Shown here: one piece after another, positions 1 to 8,432 of the stretch
Layout: each line of letters opens with the position of its first letter
Position numbering within the stretch: position 1 is the stretch's first letter
Notes under the pieces: model-generated
Told to the model about the DNA's origin: nothing
Databases searched by the model: none
The model's input: only the letters and a program-made list of their open reading frames with translations
Position numbers and translations under genes: made by a program
From: Paenibacillus nanensis
Lineage (GTDB): Bacteria; Bacillota; Bacilli; Paenibacillales; Paenibacillaceae
Assembly (NCBI RefSeq): GCF_003583765.1
Contig: NZ_QXQA01000019.1
Location: 53,264-117,263, forward strand
Reading direction: 5' to 3'
Length of the DNA stretch: 64,000 nucleotides

Positions 1-63
1 GAACACGCCCTCGGACGTCGTAACCGCAACCAATCCCCGATCCAAATATTCCAGCTGTATCAA
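1..63 (-). CDS. Rhamnogalacturonan lyase (PL11, YesW/YesX type), N-terminal fragment
   Basis: Only the first 21 codons are in the window; the gene runs off the left edge. The start is a TTG preceded by a long purine-rich ribosome binding site (GGGAGGGGAGGGAGAG). The peptide begins MIQLEYLDRGLVAVTTSEG, which matches the opening of the beta-propeller domain of PL11 lyases (YLDRGLVAV.. followed by VF). PL11 enzymes cleave the rhamnose-galacturonate backbone of rhamnogalacturonan I by beta-elimination. No signal peptide precedes the propeller start, so it may act inside the cell, as YesX and YesW-like forms do after uptake or release. It is the last visible gene of the operon, 39 bp after the YetA-like gene. 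The identification rests on 21 residues plus context. Confidence 0.7.
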   Translation of the reverse strand, partial: MIQLEYLDRGLVAVTTSEGVF

Positions 64-102
64 CGTACTCTCCCTCCCCTCCCGTAGTCAATAAGCTCTT
101 CA

Positions 103-2703
103 TCATACGGACACCCTCGGTTCAATCGATTCCGGCAAGTATTCTCCGATCAACGCCAAGCAGACGATCGCATTGATCGACCATTGCGAGACGGTATTCG
201 TCGAGATCCAAGGAATCTCGCGAATTTCCCGGACATACTCCTGACGAGGCACCTCCTGCGTCTCCAAAGGAATGTCCACGCTCCAGTTATAGGGACTCCG
301 CAGCAGGAAATCCCACGCCTGCTTGGCAAGCTCCCCATCGTTTAGCCGGTTCGCAGCAAACGCCATCTTGGCGGTAGACAGCATCGGGATGTTCCAGTCT
401 TTGCCCTGCAGCGCGCCGTTCGTCCGGCGGATCTTCTCCTCCTTCGGCAGATTGTAGAACTCCCCGTACTCCGTCAGCATCGCGTCCCATTCCGGATCCT
501 GCAGCAAATCCGCCATTTCCGCCCACACCTGCGCGCCGCCCATACAGATCATTAGGTGATGCCCGTAATTTTCATGGCTCATAAAGAACAGCTCGCCTGT
601 CTTCGGCTCGTACCCGAAGACGGGACCGGTGAGCAGCCGGTGCGGCATTTGCTTCAAGCATGCAAGGCCTCTGAGCATTTTATCCCGATAGGACGTATCC
701 TCATAACGCTCCCATTGCACAAGCCAATTCGAGCAGAAGGCCGCCCAATCCGGTCCGCTGCGCGTATGCGTCGGGAACTCGTCTTTTGCAAAATACGCCC
801 GCATCGGATCCAGCCGAAGCGTCGCATAGTCGGCATCCTTGACCTCGTCCATAATGTCGCCGATCCGTTCATCAGCCGTTAAGTAATAATAAAATTTATG
901 AAGCCCCGCCATGCCGATCCGCGCTTCCTTGCAGCCGCAGCCCCAGTGCAGCACGTTGTGTCTGGAGCCGAGACCGGCATATTCGCCGATATGGTAGACA
1001 TCCACCTCGCTTGTATGACGAGTCATCGCCTCTGCAAGCCGAAAAATATCGGCCCGGCCGGAACGAAGGAACATATACCAGAGCCAAATGTTCGGAGCCA
1101 GCTCGGTATTCTGCCAAGCGCACCCGCCGATATCGTAACGCCAGGTGTGGCGCACCGGATCGTAGCTGTGCATCACATCTCCGTAATCCCAGAAGCCATA
1201 CCAGCGGCGCTGCTCGATCTCGTCTTGATAGAACCCGATCAAACGCTCCAGCGTATCCTCGATTTGCGACTTTACGGGCGTAGACCGGTCAGGGAGGCTC
1301 CAGAGGCCGAGCGCCCTCGTCTCGTGATAGCGGGCAGGCTCGCAGACAAGCAGCGGCGGCGACTCCTTCTCCCGCACCATGGCATCGAGCGTGTCATGAT
1401 TCGGTGTGCTCACGCAGCACCATAGCGTTAATTCGCTCGTGTTCCCGACGCCATACGGCGTGCTGCGGAGCTCATCCGCGCCTTCATAGCAGGAAAGGAC
1501 ATGGGTCTCGGTATCATAATGACGAAGATCCATAGCCGGAGCGTCCGGTGACCAGAACCAAGCGGTTAATACGGCTTCGTCCCCCGCTAAGCCGGCCGCT
1601 TCAAGGGCGGACGGGCACTTCTCCCAGAAGCGGCGAGCCCCTACCGCTAGACCGCCCCCTTCTCCTCCGGCGTACAGCAATCCGCCGGATCTCCTTCCGG
1701 ATGCAGGACGAATCCAGCTGCAGCCTTCTTTCGTTCGTTTCAGGATCGTATAAGAATCGGAAGAGCTCTGGACCAGCTTGAAATCCCCCCATTCCGGGGA
1801 ATCGTCCAGAAGCGCCTGCAGTCCGGCGTCCTGCTCCTCGTCAAGGGAAATCGACGCGCCCGCGGTTTGCCGCTCATAGAGCTCCCGCTGTCTCTCGGGC
1901 AAACGAAAGGTCATCAGCCCTTTGGGCGATTCGCCGAACCACCCCGTATCGCCCGCAATCCGGACATGACGGTTGAATAGCGGGCCTTCCATTGGAACCG
2001 AGAACCGGATGCCGAGCCCTTTCAAAAAGTCCTGATGAGGGTTCCCATCATAGAGAAAGGTATGCACGATACGAATCGACGCCTGCTCCGCATGGAAAAC
2101 AAACCGCACCGTAAACGGCAGCCACTTTCGCCCGCCCCCGGGCGCTTGATGACGCCCCTGAACTTTAACCACCGCGCGGATCGGGCCGTTTTGTTCCACC
2201 GTTGTTTTCTCAATGACGCCTTGAAGCGTCTCTTCCACAATTGTTTTCTTGCCCGAAGTGGCATGATGCTCCTCGCGCATGCCGACCAGCTTGCCGTCCG
2301 AGCATACGGCACTTCCGCCAATAAGAATCTCACGGATAACGGATGTGCCCGATCGCCCCAATCGGCAGACGATAGCACCGGTATCGACTTCAATATAGTC
2401 GGCGGCTTCCTTTACGGTTAGCCCTGCTGTAGAGGGAACACCGTGCCCCTTCTCCAGCGTATACCCGTCCTCCAAATCCGCCTGAAAAGATGCCGCATGA
2501 GCCGTCCACTTCACGCTGCCATCCGGCCAATAGGCCATCGGCCAGCTTTGCACCGGCACGCTTTCCCCATTACTCCCGCGCAGCTTAAGCGGCTCGTTCC
2601 GGTCCAGCTCTCCCTGCTTCCACGGCACGCCCCATGTGACGCCCGCAGGCAGGGTTGGCCGCTCTTCCAGCCAAGACAATGCCGCATTCCCGTTCGCGCT
2701 CAT
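103..2703 (-). CDS. yetA: YetA-like / PcRGLX-type (PL26) rhamnogalacturonan-active protein
   Basis: This 866-residue protein without signal peptide or membrane segment has the length and opening (a RIFT-barrel-like region reading TWGVPWKQGEL, then SWPMAYWPDGSVKW) of B. subtilis YetA and of the three-domain PcRGLX exo-rhamnogalacturonan lyases. The C-terminal half is rich in Trp, His and Tyr, as in an alpha/alpha-barrel sugar enzyme. Likely role: intracellular release of monomers from imported rhamnogalacturonan oligosaccharides. It starts 4 bp after the DUF1961 gene, so it is probably translationally coupled. In B. subtilis yetA follows lplABC; here the same importer lies in the same operon. 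Family membership is a recall-based judgement; the exact activity is inferred. Confidence 0.75.
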   Translation of the reverse strand: MSANGNAALSWLEERPTLPAGVTWGVPWKQGELDRNEPLKLRGSNGESVPVQSWPMAYWPDGSVKWTAHAASFQADLEDGYTLEKGHGVPSTAGLTVKEAADYIEVDTGAIVCRLGRSGTSVIREILIGGSAVCSDGKLVGMREEHHATSGKKTIVEETLQGVIEKTTVEQNGPIRAVVKVQGRHQAPGGGRKWLPFTVRFVFHAEQASIRIVHTFLYDGNPHQDFLKGLGIRFSVPMEGPLFNRHVRIAGDTGWFGESPKGLMTFRLPERQRELYERQTAGASISLDEEQDAGLQALLDDSPEWGDFKLVQSSSDSYTILKRTKEGCSWIRPASGRRSGGLLYAGGEGGGLAVGARRFWEKCPSALEAAGLAGDEAVLTAWFWSPDAPAMDLRHYDTETHVLSCYEGADELRSTPYGVGNTSELTLWCCVSTPNHDTLDAMVREKESPPLLVCEPARYHETRALGLWSLPDRSTPVKSQIEDTLERLIGFYQDEIEQRRWYGFWDYGDVMHSYDPVRHTWRYDIGGCAWQNTELAPNIWLWYMFLRSGRADIFRLAEAMTRHTSEVDVYHIGEYAGLGSRHNVLHWGCGCKEARIGMAGLHKFYYYLTADERIGDIMDEVKDADYATLRLDPMRAYFAKDEFPTHTRSGPDWAAFCSNWLVQWERYEDTSYRDKMLRGLACLKQMPHRLLTGPVFGYEPKTGELFFMSHENYGHHLMICMGGAQVWAEMADLLQDPEWDAMLTEYGEFYNLPKEEKIRRTNGALQGKDWNIPMLSTAKMAFAANRLNDGELAKQAWDFLLRSPYNWSVDIPLETQEVPRQEYVREIREIPWISTNTVSQWSINAIVCLALIGEYLPESIEPRVSV

Positions 2704-2707
2704 CTCA

Positions 2708-3409
2708 TCATCCCCCGTTCATGCTCTTTCGTTGATACACCTCGAAATCGGAATACTCCGCAATTAACGGCGCCATCTGCCGAAACCCGATTTTCCCGCC
2801 GTCCAGCACCGGGCCATATGTCGCCCCATCGTCAACAAAATGAAAGAGAAGAAGATCATCGATATAAAACCGGATATGCGGACCGCTCTTTACGACTTGC
2901 ATCCGGTAAGGGGGATCGCAATCGGCGATGGACGGAATCGGATCCGCGCCCTGGGCGGTAAGGTGGAAGCCATAGCTTTTGCGTAAATTGCAGGTTTGGA
3001 ATCTGCGCTCGGAGGCGTAGCTTTTGCGGAAATAGGAAAGATGATAAGCGTTGATGTCTCCATGATGATACTGCTCATAGATTCCCGTTCTCGGTTGAAG
3101 CGCCGGATCGAATAAGTCTTCCCCGCCTCTGCCCGCCGCCGAGAAAAACAAAATGCAAAGCCCAGGCTGACGTATCGGCCAAAATTTCCACCGGATAACG
3201 ATGTCGTCCGGGAACGTCTCGTGGCACCAGTACACGATATTTGCGGCCTGCCCTTCCTGCGGATCCCTCCTGCTCTCCAGCCGCATCCGTCCTAGGGGGA
3301 AGCTGACCGCCCCGTCTCCTTCCATGACAAACGCCTTCACATCCTCCTCATGAGCCAGTGGATTCCGATATAGCAGTTCCCCGAGCTCCACATGTTCATG
3401 AACGGCCAA
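2708..3409 (-). CDS. yesU: DUF1961 family protein, YesU-like
   Basis: This 233-residue protein matches the YesU/DUF1961 family, with the characteristic stretch INAYHLSYFRKSY, then FQTCNLRKSYGFHL and GADPIP. The fold is expected to be a concanavalin-type beta sandwich, and a carbohydrate-binding or lyase-associated role is assumed, not proven. The start is a TTG with AAGGAG nine bases upstream; no ATG near it has a site. No signal peptide is visible. It lies between the beta-propeller gene and the YetA-like gene of the rhamnogalacturonan operon, and yesU is in the equivalent B. subtilis yes cluster, which supports a part in degrading imported pectin fragments. Confidence 0.75.
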   Translation of the reverse strand: MAVHEHVELGELLYRNPLAHEEDVKAFVMEGDGAVSFPLGRMRLESRRDPQEGQAANIVYWCHETFPDDIVIRWKFWPIRQPGLCILFFSAAGRGGEDLFDPALQPRTGIYEQYHHGDINAYHLSYFRKSYASERRFQTCNLRKSYGFHLTAQGADPIPSIADCDPPYRMQVVKSGPHIRFYIDDLLLFHFVDDGATYGPVLDGGKIGFRQMAPLIAEYSDFEVYQRKSMNGG

Positions 3410-3429
3410 ATCTCATCACTCCTTCCCTT

Positions 3430-4701
3430 CTACCGGTATTCGCCCCCGGGATACAAGGTCGAGCTGTACAGCCGCTTCGGCTGCCGGAGCGGAATCCCGG
3501 ATCGGCTTGCCGACAGCTCCATTGGTCCGCTCGAGTAGATGCGAACGGCGGACTGATCATAAATAAGCACCTGCTCCCTGCCCGAACCGACTAGATCCGC
3601 ATGCGCGACATACCCGTCTACTGGAAAAGTGACCACGGCATGCATATTCCCATCATACAGAGTTGGATGGACGCCGCCACCGCGCCTGTAGGCCAATATA
3701 TAGTCCAGCCCGCCGTCATCCCAATTCGAGAGCGTCTCGATTATGGTCAGCCAGCCGTTCGTCTTCCGGTCCTCTTTCCACACTTCCTGCCCTTGCGCGT
3801 CCAATAAGAACATGCCGTCCTTGCCGCTTTCGGAAAACGCCCCTCCGGTATCCCCGCGCCGAATCCGGTCGAGCCCGGCAATTTGCAATCCCGGCAGGTC
3901 GTCCCGGAACTTGCCCAGCGCGACATGCTGGGATTCGATGGAGTCCTCATAGCGCCACAGCTCATTGCCCCGCACGTCATACATGACAGTCACACTGCCG
4001 CCGATGACGATTTCCTGTTCCCCGTCCGCATTCACGTCGCCTACCCAGATACAATCCGCATGATCGTCCAAATCGCTGGCCGACCATAGCTTCCTTCCGT
4101 CATGGTCGAGCAGAGCATAACCCGCCATCACCTCGTCTCGGCCGTCGCCGTCGAAATCGTATACCCAAGGATAGTGGCCCGGATTCCCTTGATGCGTCCA
4201 CAACAGCCGGAAATCGCGGTCCATTGCCCATAGCGTCCTGTACCGGTCCTTCACAATCATGTCCGTCGCATATGGCCCGCCGCTAAGATTCGCAATGATA
4301 ATGCAGTCATGCGCATACTCGGACGGCAAGTCGAAGGAATACCTTTCCTTACCGGTTCGGCCGTCCAGCACCATGAAGCGCTTCTCCATGACGCATAACA
4401 CTTCGCAGCATCCATCGCCGTCGATATCATAAATTTGCGCCGGATAATCCGAGCCAGGCCCGCCGCAATTCGGATCGGGCGTTCCGACCTGCCACAGCAA
4501 ATTGCCGTCCAAATCGAAAGCGGTCATGCACTGCACCTGATGGGGAACGTAACGATCATCGATGCCCCCGTCCGGCTGAACCATGACGAGCTCCATGCGG
4601 CCATCCCCATTCAGATCCCCGAGCAGCATTTTGTTACGTACACCGGCTGTGCGAACGTTTAATTCCTTCAGCAATACAGGAGCCGACTCCGCTCTATTCA
4701 C
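3430..4701 (-). CDS. FG-GAP-like beta-propeller protein related to PL11 lyase propellers
   Basis: This 423-residue protein is made of repeated beta-propeller blades with calcium-loop motifs D-x-[DN]-x-D-G: GDLNGDGRMEL near the N-terminus, then YDIDGDGCCEV, YDFDGDGRDEV and GDVNADGEQEI. Such loops are typical of FG-GAP/VCBS proteins and of the PL11 propeller. No signal peptide is seen, so it is probably cytoplasmic. I place the start at the GTG at 4701, because GGAGGGG lies six bases upstream; a GTG at 4716 in the same frame has no site. It sits in the operon between the solute-binding protein and yesU, behind a stable hairpin. It could be a lyase relative or a substrate-binding partner; no catalytic assignment is possible. 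Confidence 0.65.
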   Translation of the reverse strand: MNRAESAPVLLKELNVRTAGVRNKMLLGDLNGDGRMELVMVQPDGGIDDRYVPHQVQCMTAFDLDGNLLWQVGTPDPNCGGPGSDYPAQIYDIDGDGCCEVLCVMEKRFMVLDGRTGKERYSFDLPSEYAHDCIIIANLSGGPYATDMIVKDRYRTLWAMDRDFRLLWTHQGNPGHYPWVYDFDGDGRDEVMAGYALLDHDGRKLWSASDLDDHADCIWVGDVNADGEQEIVIGGSVTVMYDVRGNELWRYEDSIESQHVALGKFRDDLPGLQIAGLDRIRRGDTGGAFSESGKDGMFLLDAQGQEVWKEDRKTNGWLTIIETLSNWDDGGLDYILAYRRGGGVHPTLYDGNMHAVVTFPVDGYVAHADLVGSGREQVLIYDQSAVRIYSSGPMELSASRSGIPLRQPKRLYSSTLYPGGEYR

Positions 4702-4725
4702 CGCATTCCCCTCCACGGAAGCAAT

Positions 4726-4760
4726 AGACAGTGCGGCGATTCGCTCGCGGCACTGTCTAT
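4726..4760 (-). other. Intercistronic hairpin after the solute-binding protein gene
   Basis: A perfect 11-bp inverted repeat (ATAGACAGTGC ... GCACTGTCTAT) separated by 13 bases begins right after the stop of the LplA-like gene and ends before the propeller gene. No T-run follows on the minus strand, so it looks like an mRNA-stabilising or processing hairpin rather than a full terminator. Such hairpins often keep binding-protein transcripts more abundant than downstream genes. Confidence 0.6.
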
Positions 4761-4769
4761 CTGCATTAT

Positions 4770-6329
4770 TTATTGCTGAGATTCTTTGTAGAGCTTATTG
4801 ATCTCCTCGATATAATCGTCGCCGCCGGTCTCTCTCCACAGCTTAATTGCCGCGTCCAGCCCCGCATCGTCGATTTGTCCGACGATGTATTGAATCCTTG
4901 CGTCCGCTATAATATTGTCGAGCTGCTGCCCCTTTTGCGCGTACACTTCGGACACGAGCGGCTGGGCCGGGTTGGCCACGACGATCTTTTCGTTCGCCGC
5001 CTGAACCTCGGCAATCATGTTGTTAATCGGCGTTTGCTCCAGCGTCGGCGCAACCGGCCCGATGAACGGGAGCATCTGGTTCAGGCCGTTATATTGCTGC
5101 AGCACGGCCGGCTCCAAATTCTCTTTCGGAACGATATAACCGTCCACCATATCGTAGTGGGTGCCTTCCACCCCGTAGCCAAGCAGCAATTGCATCTCCA
5201 CATCGCCAAGCTTATCGATGAAGGCGAGCACTTTCTTGAGCTCCTCTTCCGTTTTCACAGCGGATTTCGAAATTGCCAGCATACCCGCATAGCCTGTCGT
5301 CGGCATGTCCCGATGCCCCTTCGGACCGACCGGCGCCTGGTATACGGATGTATACGATTCGTCTCTAGGCTCCTTCTCCTGCATGGAAGCATTAAGGCGG
5401 CGGGCATTATCCGCCACGTCCACGAACGCGCCGGCTTCTCCATTCACGAACGGATCATTCCACACAGCCGAATCCATGACCGCAAAATCTTCATTGACGA
5501 GCCCTTCTTCATACAGCTTACGGAAGAACTTCAGCGCTTCTCTGTACTCCGGCGTCATGTGCGTCGGCACCAGGTTGCCGCTGCCGTCGTCCCCCCAGCC
5601 GTTAGGCGCTCCGAACCATACCTGCATAATATCCCACGGACCCGCATATTTCGTAACGACAATGCCGTATGTGTCGTCCTTGCCGTCTTGATCCGGATCC
5701 TTCTCTTTGAACGCTTTCAAAATATTATAAAACTCGTCGATCGTCTTCGGCGGCTGCAGGCCCAGGTTATCCATCCAAACCTGATTCAGCGTCAGCCCCA
5801 TTCGGCCAAGGACGCGTCCCCGGTAAACGCCGTAATTTTTGCCGTCGATGGAGGAATTGTTCAGCACAATGTCATTCGCCATGCTGAGGTTCGGGTAATC
5901 CTTCAGGTAAGGGCCCACTTCCCAGAAGGCGCCGGCGCGGGCCGCGCTAATAAAGCTCGGCGACTTGTCGACAACCATAATGGTCGGCAGCTGCCCGGAC
6001 GCAAGCGTAATATTGACCTTATCCGGGTAAGAGCTGTTCGGCACGAACTGAATGTCCAGATCGGTATTCGTGTACTCTTCCAGCTGCTTAATGACAGGGC
6101 TGTCGGCGCCCGGAAGATTGGTATCGAACGATTGCATCATGATGCTGATTTTATACGGCTCCTCTTCAGGCGTCTGCCCGCTGTCTGAAGGCTGTGCGCT
6201 TTGCGGCGGCGCGCTTTCCTTGCTGCCCTCCGTATTGCCATTTCCGCCCGAGCAGGCCGAAAGCAATAACACCGACGACATAACGAGCAGCGCGAGACTT
6301 TTTCTTAACCTGGACTGATCTCTTTTCAT
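4770..6329 (-). CDS. lplA: Oligosaccharide ABC importer, lipoprotein solute-binding protein (LplA-like)
   Basis: This 519-residue extracellular solute-binding protein has a signal peptide with a lipobox (SVLLLSAC, cysteine near residue 26) followed by a Gly/Ser/Asn-rich linker, so it should be anchored outside the membrane. Length and sequence (DDTYGIVVT, then FRKLYEEGLVNEDFAVM) fit the LplA/YtcQ group that serves YtcP/LplB-type permeases in Bacillales. Likely ligand: unsaturated rhamnogalacturonan oligosaccharides, from the surrounding genes. It is the third gene of the importer operon after both permeases. No ATPase is encoded beside it; these importers normally share the MsmX-type ATPase encoded elsewhere. 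Confidence 0.85.
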   Translation of the reverse strand: MKRDQSRLRKSLALLVMSSVLLLSACSGGNGNTEGSKESAPPQSAQPSDSGQTPEEEPYKISIMMQSFDTNLPGADSPVIKQLEEYTNTDLDIQFVPNSSYPDKVNITLASGQLPTIMVVDKSPSFISAARAGAFWEVGPYLKDYPNLSMANDIVLNNSSIDGKNYGVYRGRVLGRMGLTLNQVWMDNLGLQPPKTIDEFYNILKAFKEKDPDQDGKDDTYGIVVTKYAGPWDIMQVWFGAPNGWGDDGSGNLVPTHMTPEYREALKFFRKLYEEGLVNEDFAVMDSAVWNDPFVNGEAGAFVDVADNARRLNASMQEKEPRDESYTSVYQAPVGPKGHRDMPTTGYAGMLAISKSAVKTEEELKKVLAFIDKLGDVEMQLLLGYGVEGTHYDMVDGYIVPKENLEPAVLQQYNGLNQMLPFIGPVAPTLEQTPINNMIAEVQAANEKIVVANPAQPLVSEVYAQKGQQLDNIIADARIQYIVGQIDDAGLDAAIKLWRETGGDDYIEEINKLYKESQQ

Positions 6330-6387
6330 GAAATACCCTCCTCTTTATAAATGAGATTGCCTATATAGATATCACGTTCGTGATGAT

Positions 6388-7272
6388 CTACCCTTTGATG
6401 GAGCCTAAGAGAACGCCCTTCGCAAAATGCTTCTGCAGGAACGGATACACCAGAAGAATCGGCAGCGTTCCGACCACGATAACCGCCATCTTCACCGACT
6501 GATCCGGCGGCTCGACAAAATTCGGATCCAGATTGCTCATATCGCCCGCCGCCATCTGCGACAGCATGACGATTTCCCTTAAAATGACCTGCAGCGGCCA
6601 CTTCTCATGGTCGTTCAAAAACAGCAGCGAGGAGAAAAAGTTATTCCAGTGGCCGACCGCGTAGAACAGACCGAACGTAGCAAGGATCGGCTTCGACAAT
6701 GGAAGCACGATGCGCCACAACACCCCCAGATCGGTACAGCCGTCGATCCGAGCCGATTCCTCTAGGCCTGGCGGGAGCTCTTGAAAGAAGTTTTTTATAA
6801 TTATCATATTGAAGGCGCTGATTGCGCCCGGCAAAATGACCGCCGCGTACGTATCCAGCAGACCGAGCTCCTTCACGACCAAGTAACCCGGAATCATGCC
6901 GCCGCTGAACAGCATCGAGAAGATAACGAGATTCATCATGATATTCCGGCCCATCAAGTCCTTGCGGGATAACGAGTAGGCCATTGTAAACGTAAACGCC
7001 AGGTTGACCAGCGTGCCGGCAATCGTAATGATGACCGAGTTAACGATGCTTCGGGAGACCGTGTCCGTCGAGAAAATGTATTGATAAGCCGCTATTGACG
7101 GGTCCCGGGGGAAGATAAAAAATTCCCGTTCAATCAGCTCCACTTCCGTCGCGAACGACCCGGCGATGATGTATATGAAAGGAAGCACTGTAACCAATGC
7201 CAGAAGCCCAAGGAACAAATAGTTGAAGCCGTCGAATATTTTCTCGCCAATCGAATCGTGCTTGCTGTTCAT
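6388..7272 (-). CDS. lplC: Carbohydrate ABC permease (LplC/YtcP type)
   Basis: This 294-residue inner-membrane permease has six predicted membrane segments and the binding-protein-dependent transport EAA-like loop (EESARIDGCTDLGVLWRIVLP), which contacts the ATPase. The end PFLQKHFAKGVLLGSIKG is typical of the MalG-like CUT1 permeases of the LplC/YtcP group. It is 20 bp downstream of its partner permease and upstream of the solute-binding protein gene, so the three should form one importer. The ATPase partner is missing locally and is presumably a shared MsmX-like protein. Confidence 0.88.
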   Translation of the reverse strand: MNSKHDSIGEKIFDGFNYLFLGLLALVTVLPFIYIIAGSFATEVELIEREFFIFPRDPSIAAYQYIFSTDTVSRSIVNSVIITIAGTLVNLAFTFTMAYSLSRKDLMGRNIMMNLVIFSMLFSGGMIPGYLVVKELGLLDTYAAVILPGAISAFNMIIIKNFFQELPPGLEESARIDGCTDLGVLWRIVLPLSKPILATFGLFYAVGHWNNFFSSLLFLNDHEKWPLQVILREIVMLSQMAAGDMSNLDPNFVEPPDQSVKMAVIVVGTLPILLVYPFLQKHFAKGVLLGSIKG

Positions 7273-7292
7273 CGTGATTCACCTCTCTCCGT

Positions 7293-8255
7293 TTAAAAAA
7301 TTCCTTCCCGTCCGAAGCGCTTAGCGAGACGGTTGCTGCCGTAAATAAGCAGGATGCCGACAACCGATTTAAATAAACCGATGGCCGTGCTATAGCTGAA
7401 CGCTCCTTGCGTAATGCCGACAAAGTACACATACGTATCGAAGACATCCGCGACCGACCGGTTAAGCGAGTTGGTCATCAGGAAAATTTGCTCGAAGCCG
7501 TTGTCCAGGAAGCTGCCCAGCCGCAAAATCAACAGAATAATGATCGTGCTGCTGATCGCGGGAATGGTTATATAGATCAGCCGCTGGAAGCGGTTCGCGC
7601 CGTCGACGACCGCCGCCTCATATTGCTCCATGTCAACGGAAGCGAGGGCAGCCAAGAAAATAATGGTCCCCCAGCCGGAATCCTTCCACATCATTTGAAG
7701 AATAATAAGGGGCCGGAACCAGGATGTATCCGCCAGGAAGTTAATCGATTTCCCGGTGATCGCGGAGACAAGCTCATGAATAACGCCGCCAGACGTCGTC
7801 AGGAACACGTATGTCATACTGGCGACAATCACCATAGAGACAAAATGCGGCACATACACCATCGTTTGAACGACGCGCTTGAAGAAAGCCAGCCTTACTT
7901 CATTCAGCAGGAGCGCCAGAATAATCGGGGCCGGGAAGAAAAAGACGAGATCATAGACGGCCAGTATCAGCGTGTTACGCAGAAGCCGGAAAAAGTCCGG
8001 GTTGGCGAAAAAGTTTTGAAAGTGCTCGAAGCCTACCCATTCGCTGTTCCAGAAGCCAAGAAACGGCTGGTAGTTTTGAAAGGCGATCAGCACGCCCCAC
8101 ATGGGCAAATATTTGAACACCAAGAAGTACAGCAGGCCCGGCATTAGCAAAATATACAACCACTTGTCTTTTTTCAGCTTCGATAACCATCTCCTCCGCC
8201 TGGGGATGGCCTTCCGGATGGAAGCATCCGATTCAGATCGCAGCGCCGTGTTCAT
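7293..8255 (-). CDS. lplB: Carbohydrate ABC permease (LplB type)
   Basis: This 320-residue permease is the first gene of the rhamnogalacturonan import operon. A basic N-terminal tail of about 30 residues precedes the first membrane segment (WLYILLMPGLLYFLVFKYLP), the usual form of LplB/YtcP-partner permeases. The EAA-like loop reads YEAAVVDGANRFQRLIYITIP. It pairs with the LplC-like protein immediately downstream. Transcription should start near 8310 from the promoter described at 8317-8345, where a cre-like site overlaps the start point. Confidence 0.88.
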   Translation of the reverse strand: MNTALRSESDASIRKAIPRRRRWLSKLKKDKWLYILLMPGLLYFLVFKYLPMWGVLIAFQNYQPFLGFWNSEWVGFEHFQNFFANPDFFRLLRNTLILAVYDLVFFFPAPIILALLLNEVRLAFFKRVVQTMVYVPHFVSMVIVASMTYVFLTTSGGVIHELVSAITGKSINFLADTSWFRPLIILQMMWKDSGWGTIIFLAALASVDMEQYEAAVVDGANRFQRLIYITIPAISSTIIILLILRLGSFLDNGFEQIFLMTNSLNRSVADVFDTYVYFVGITQGAFSYSTAIGLFKSVVGILLIYGSNRLAKRFGREGIF

Positions 8256-8296
8256 CGACTCACCCTTTCTTTACATTCGCTACATTCGCTCCGAAA

Positions 8297-8310
8297 TGGT
8301 ATCGCTTACA
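8297..8310 (-). promoter_or_regulatory. cre-like catabolite repression site at the importer operon start
   Basis: On the minus strand TGTAAGCGATACCA differs at one position from the CcpA consensus WGWAANCGNTTNCA. It lies directly downstream of the -10 box, over the predicted transcription start, a position where CcpA usually blocks transcription. This fits repression of pectin use by better sugars. Confidence 0.6.
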
Positions 8311-8316
8311 TTTTTG

Positions 8317-8345
8317 AGTATCCACGCTGCGGGCAAGACATTCAA
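8317..8345 (-). promoter_or_regulatory. Sigma-A-type promoter of the lplB operon
   Basis: TTGAAT (8340-8345) and GATACT (8317-8322) are spaced by 17 bases on the minus strand, about 60 bp upstream of the lplB start. The boxes are non-ideal, as expected of a promoter that needs an activator such as the adjacent AraC-type protein. Confidence 0.55.
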
Positions 8346-8360
8346 TTCTACATTTTTGCA

Positions 8361-8386
8361 TAAGAAAAGCCTTGAATATCAAGGCC
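8361..8386 (-). terminator. Intrinsic terminator of the AraC-type regulator gene
   Basis: GCCTTGA-TAT-TCAAGGC is a 7-bp perfect stem followed on the minus strand by TTTTCTT. It lies about 47 bp after the regulator stop codon and just ahead of the importer promoter, so it insulates the two units. Confidence 0.7.
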
Positions 8387-8432
8387 TTAAGGGAAGTATG
8401 GAACTATTTTGGCGGGGTGGTACACTTTTGTT

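Noticed and set aside
4731..6188. 485-codon open frame on the plus strand opposite the LplA-like gene
   Set aside because: It is the antisense shadow of a lipoprotein gene with clear family features; its Arg/His/Leu-rich product has no plausible domain and no ribosome binding site.
7407..8147. 246-codon plus-strand frame opposite the LplB-like permease
   Set aside because: Antisense of a recognised membrane protein; highly charged composition typical of shadow frames.
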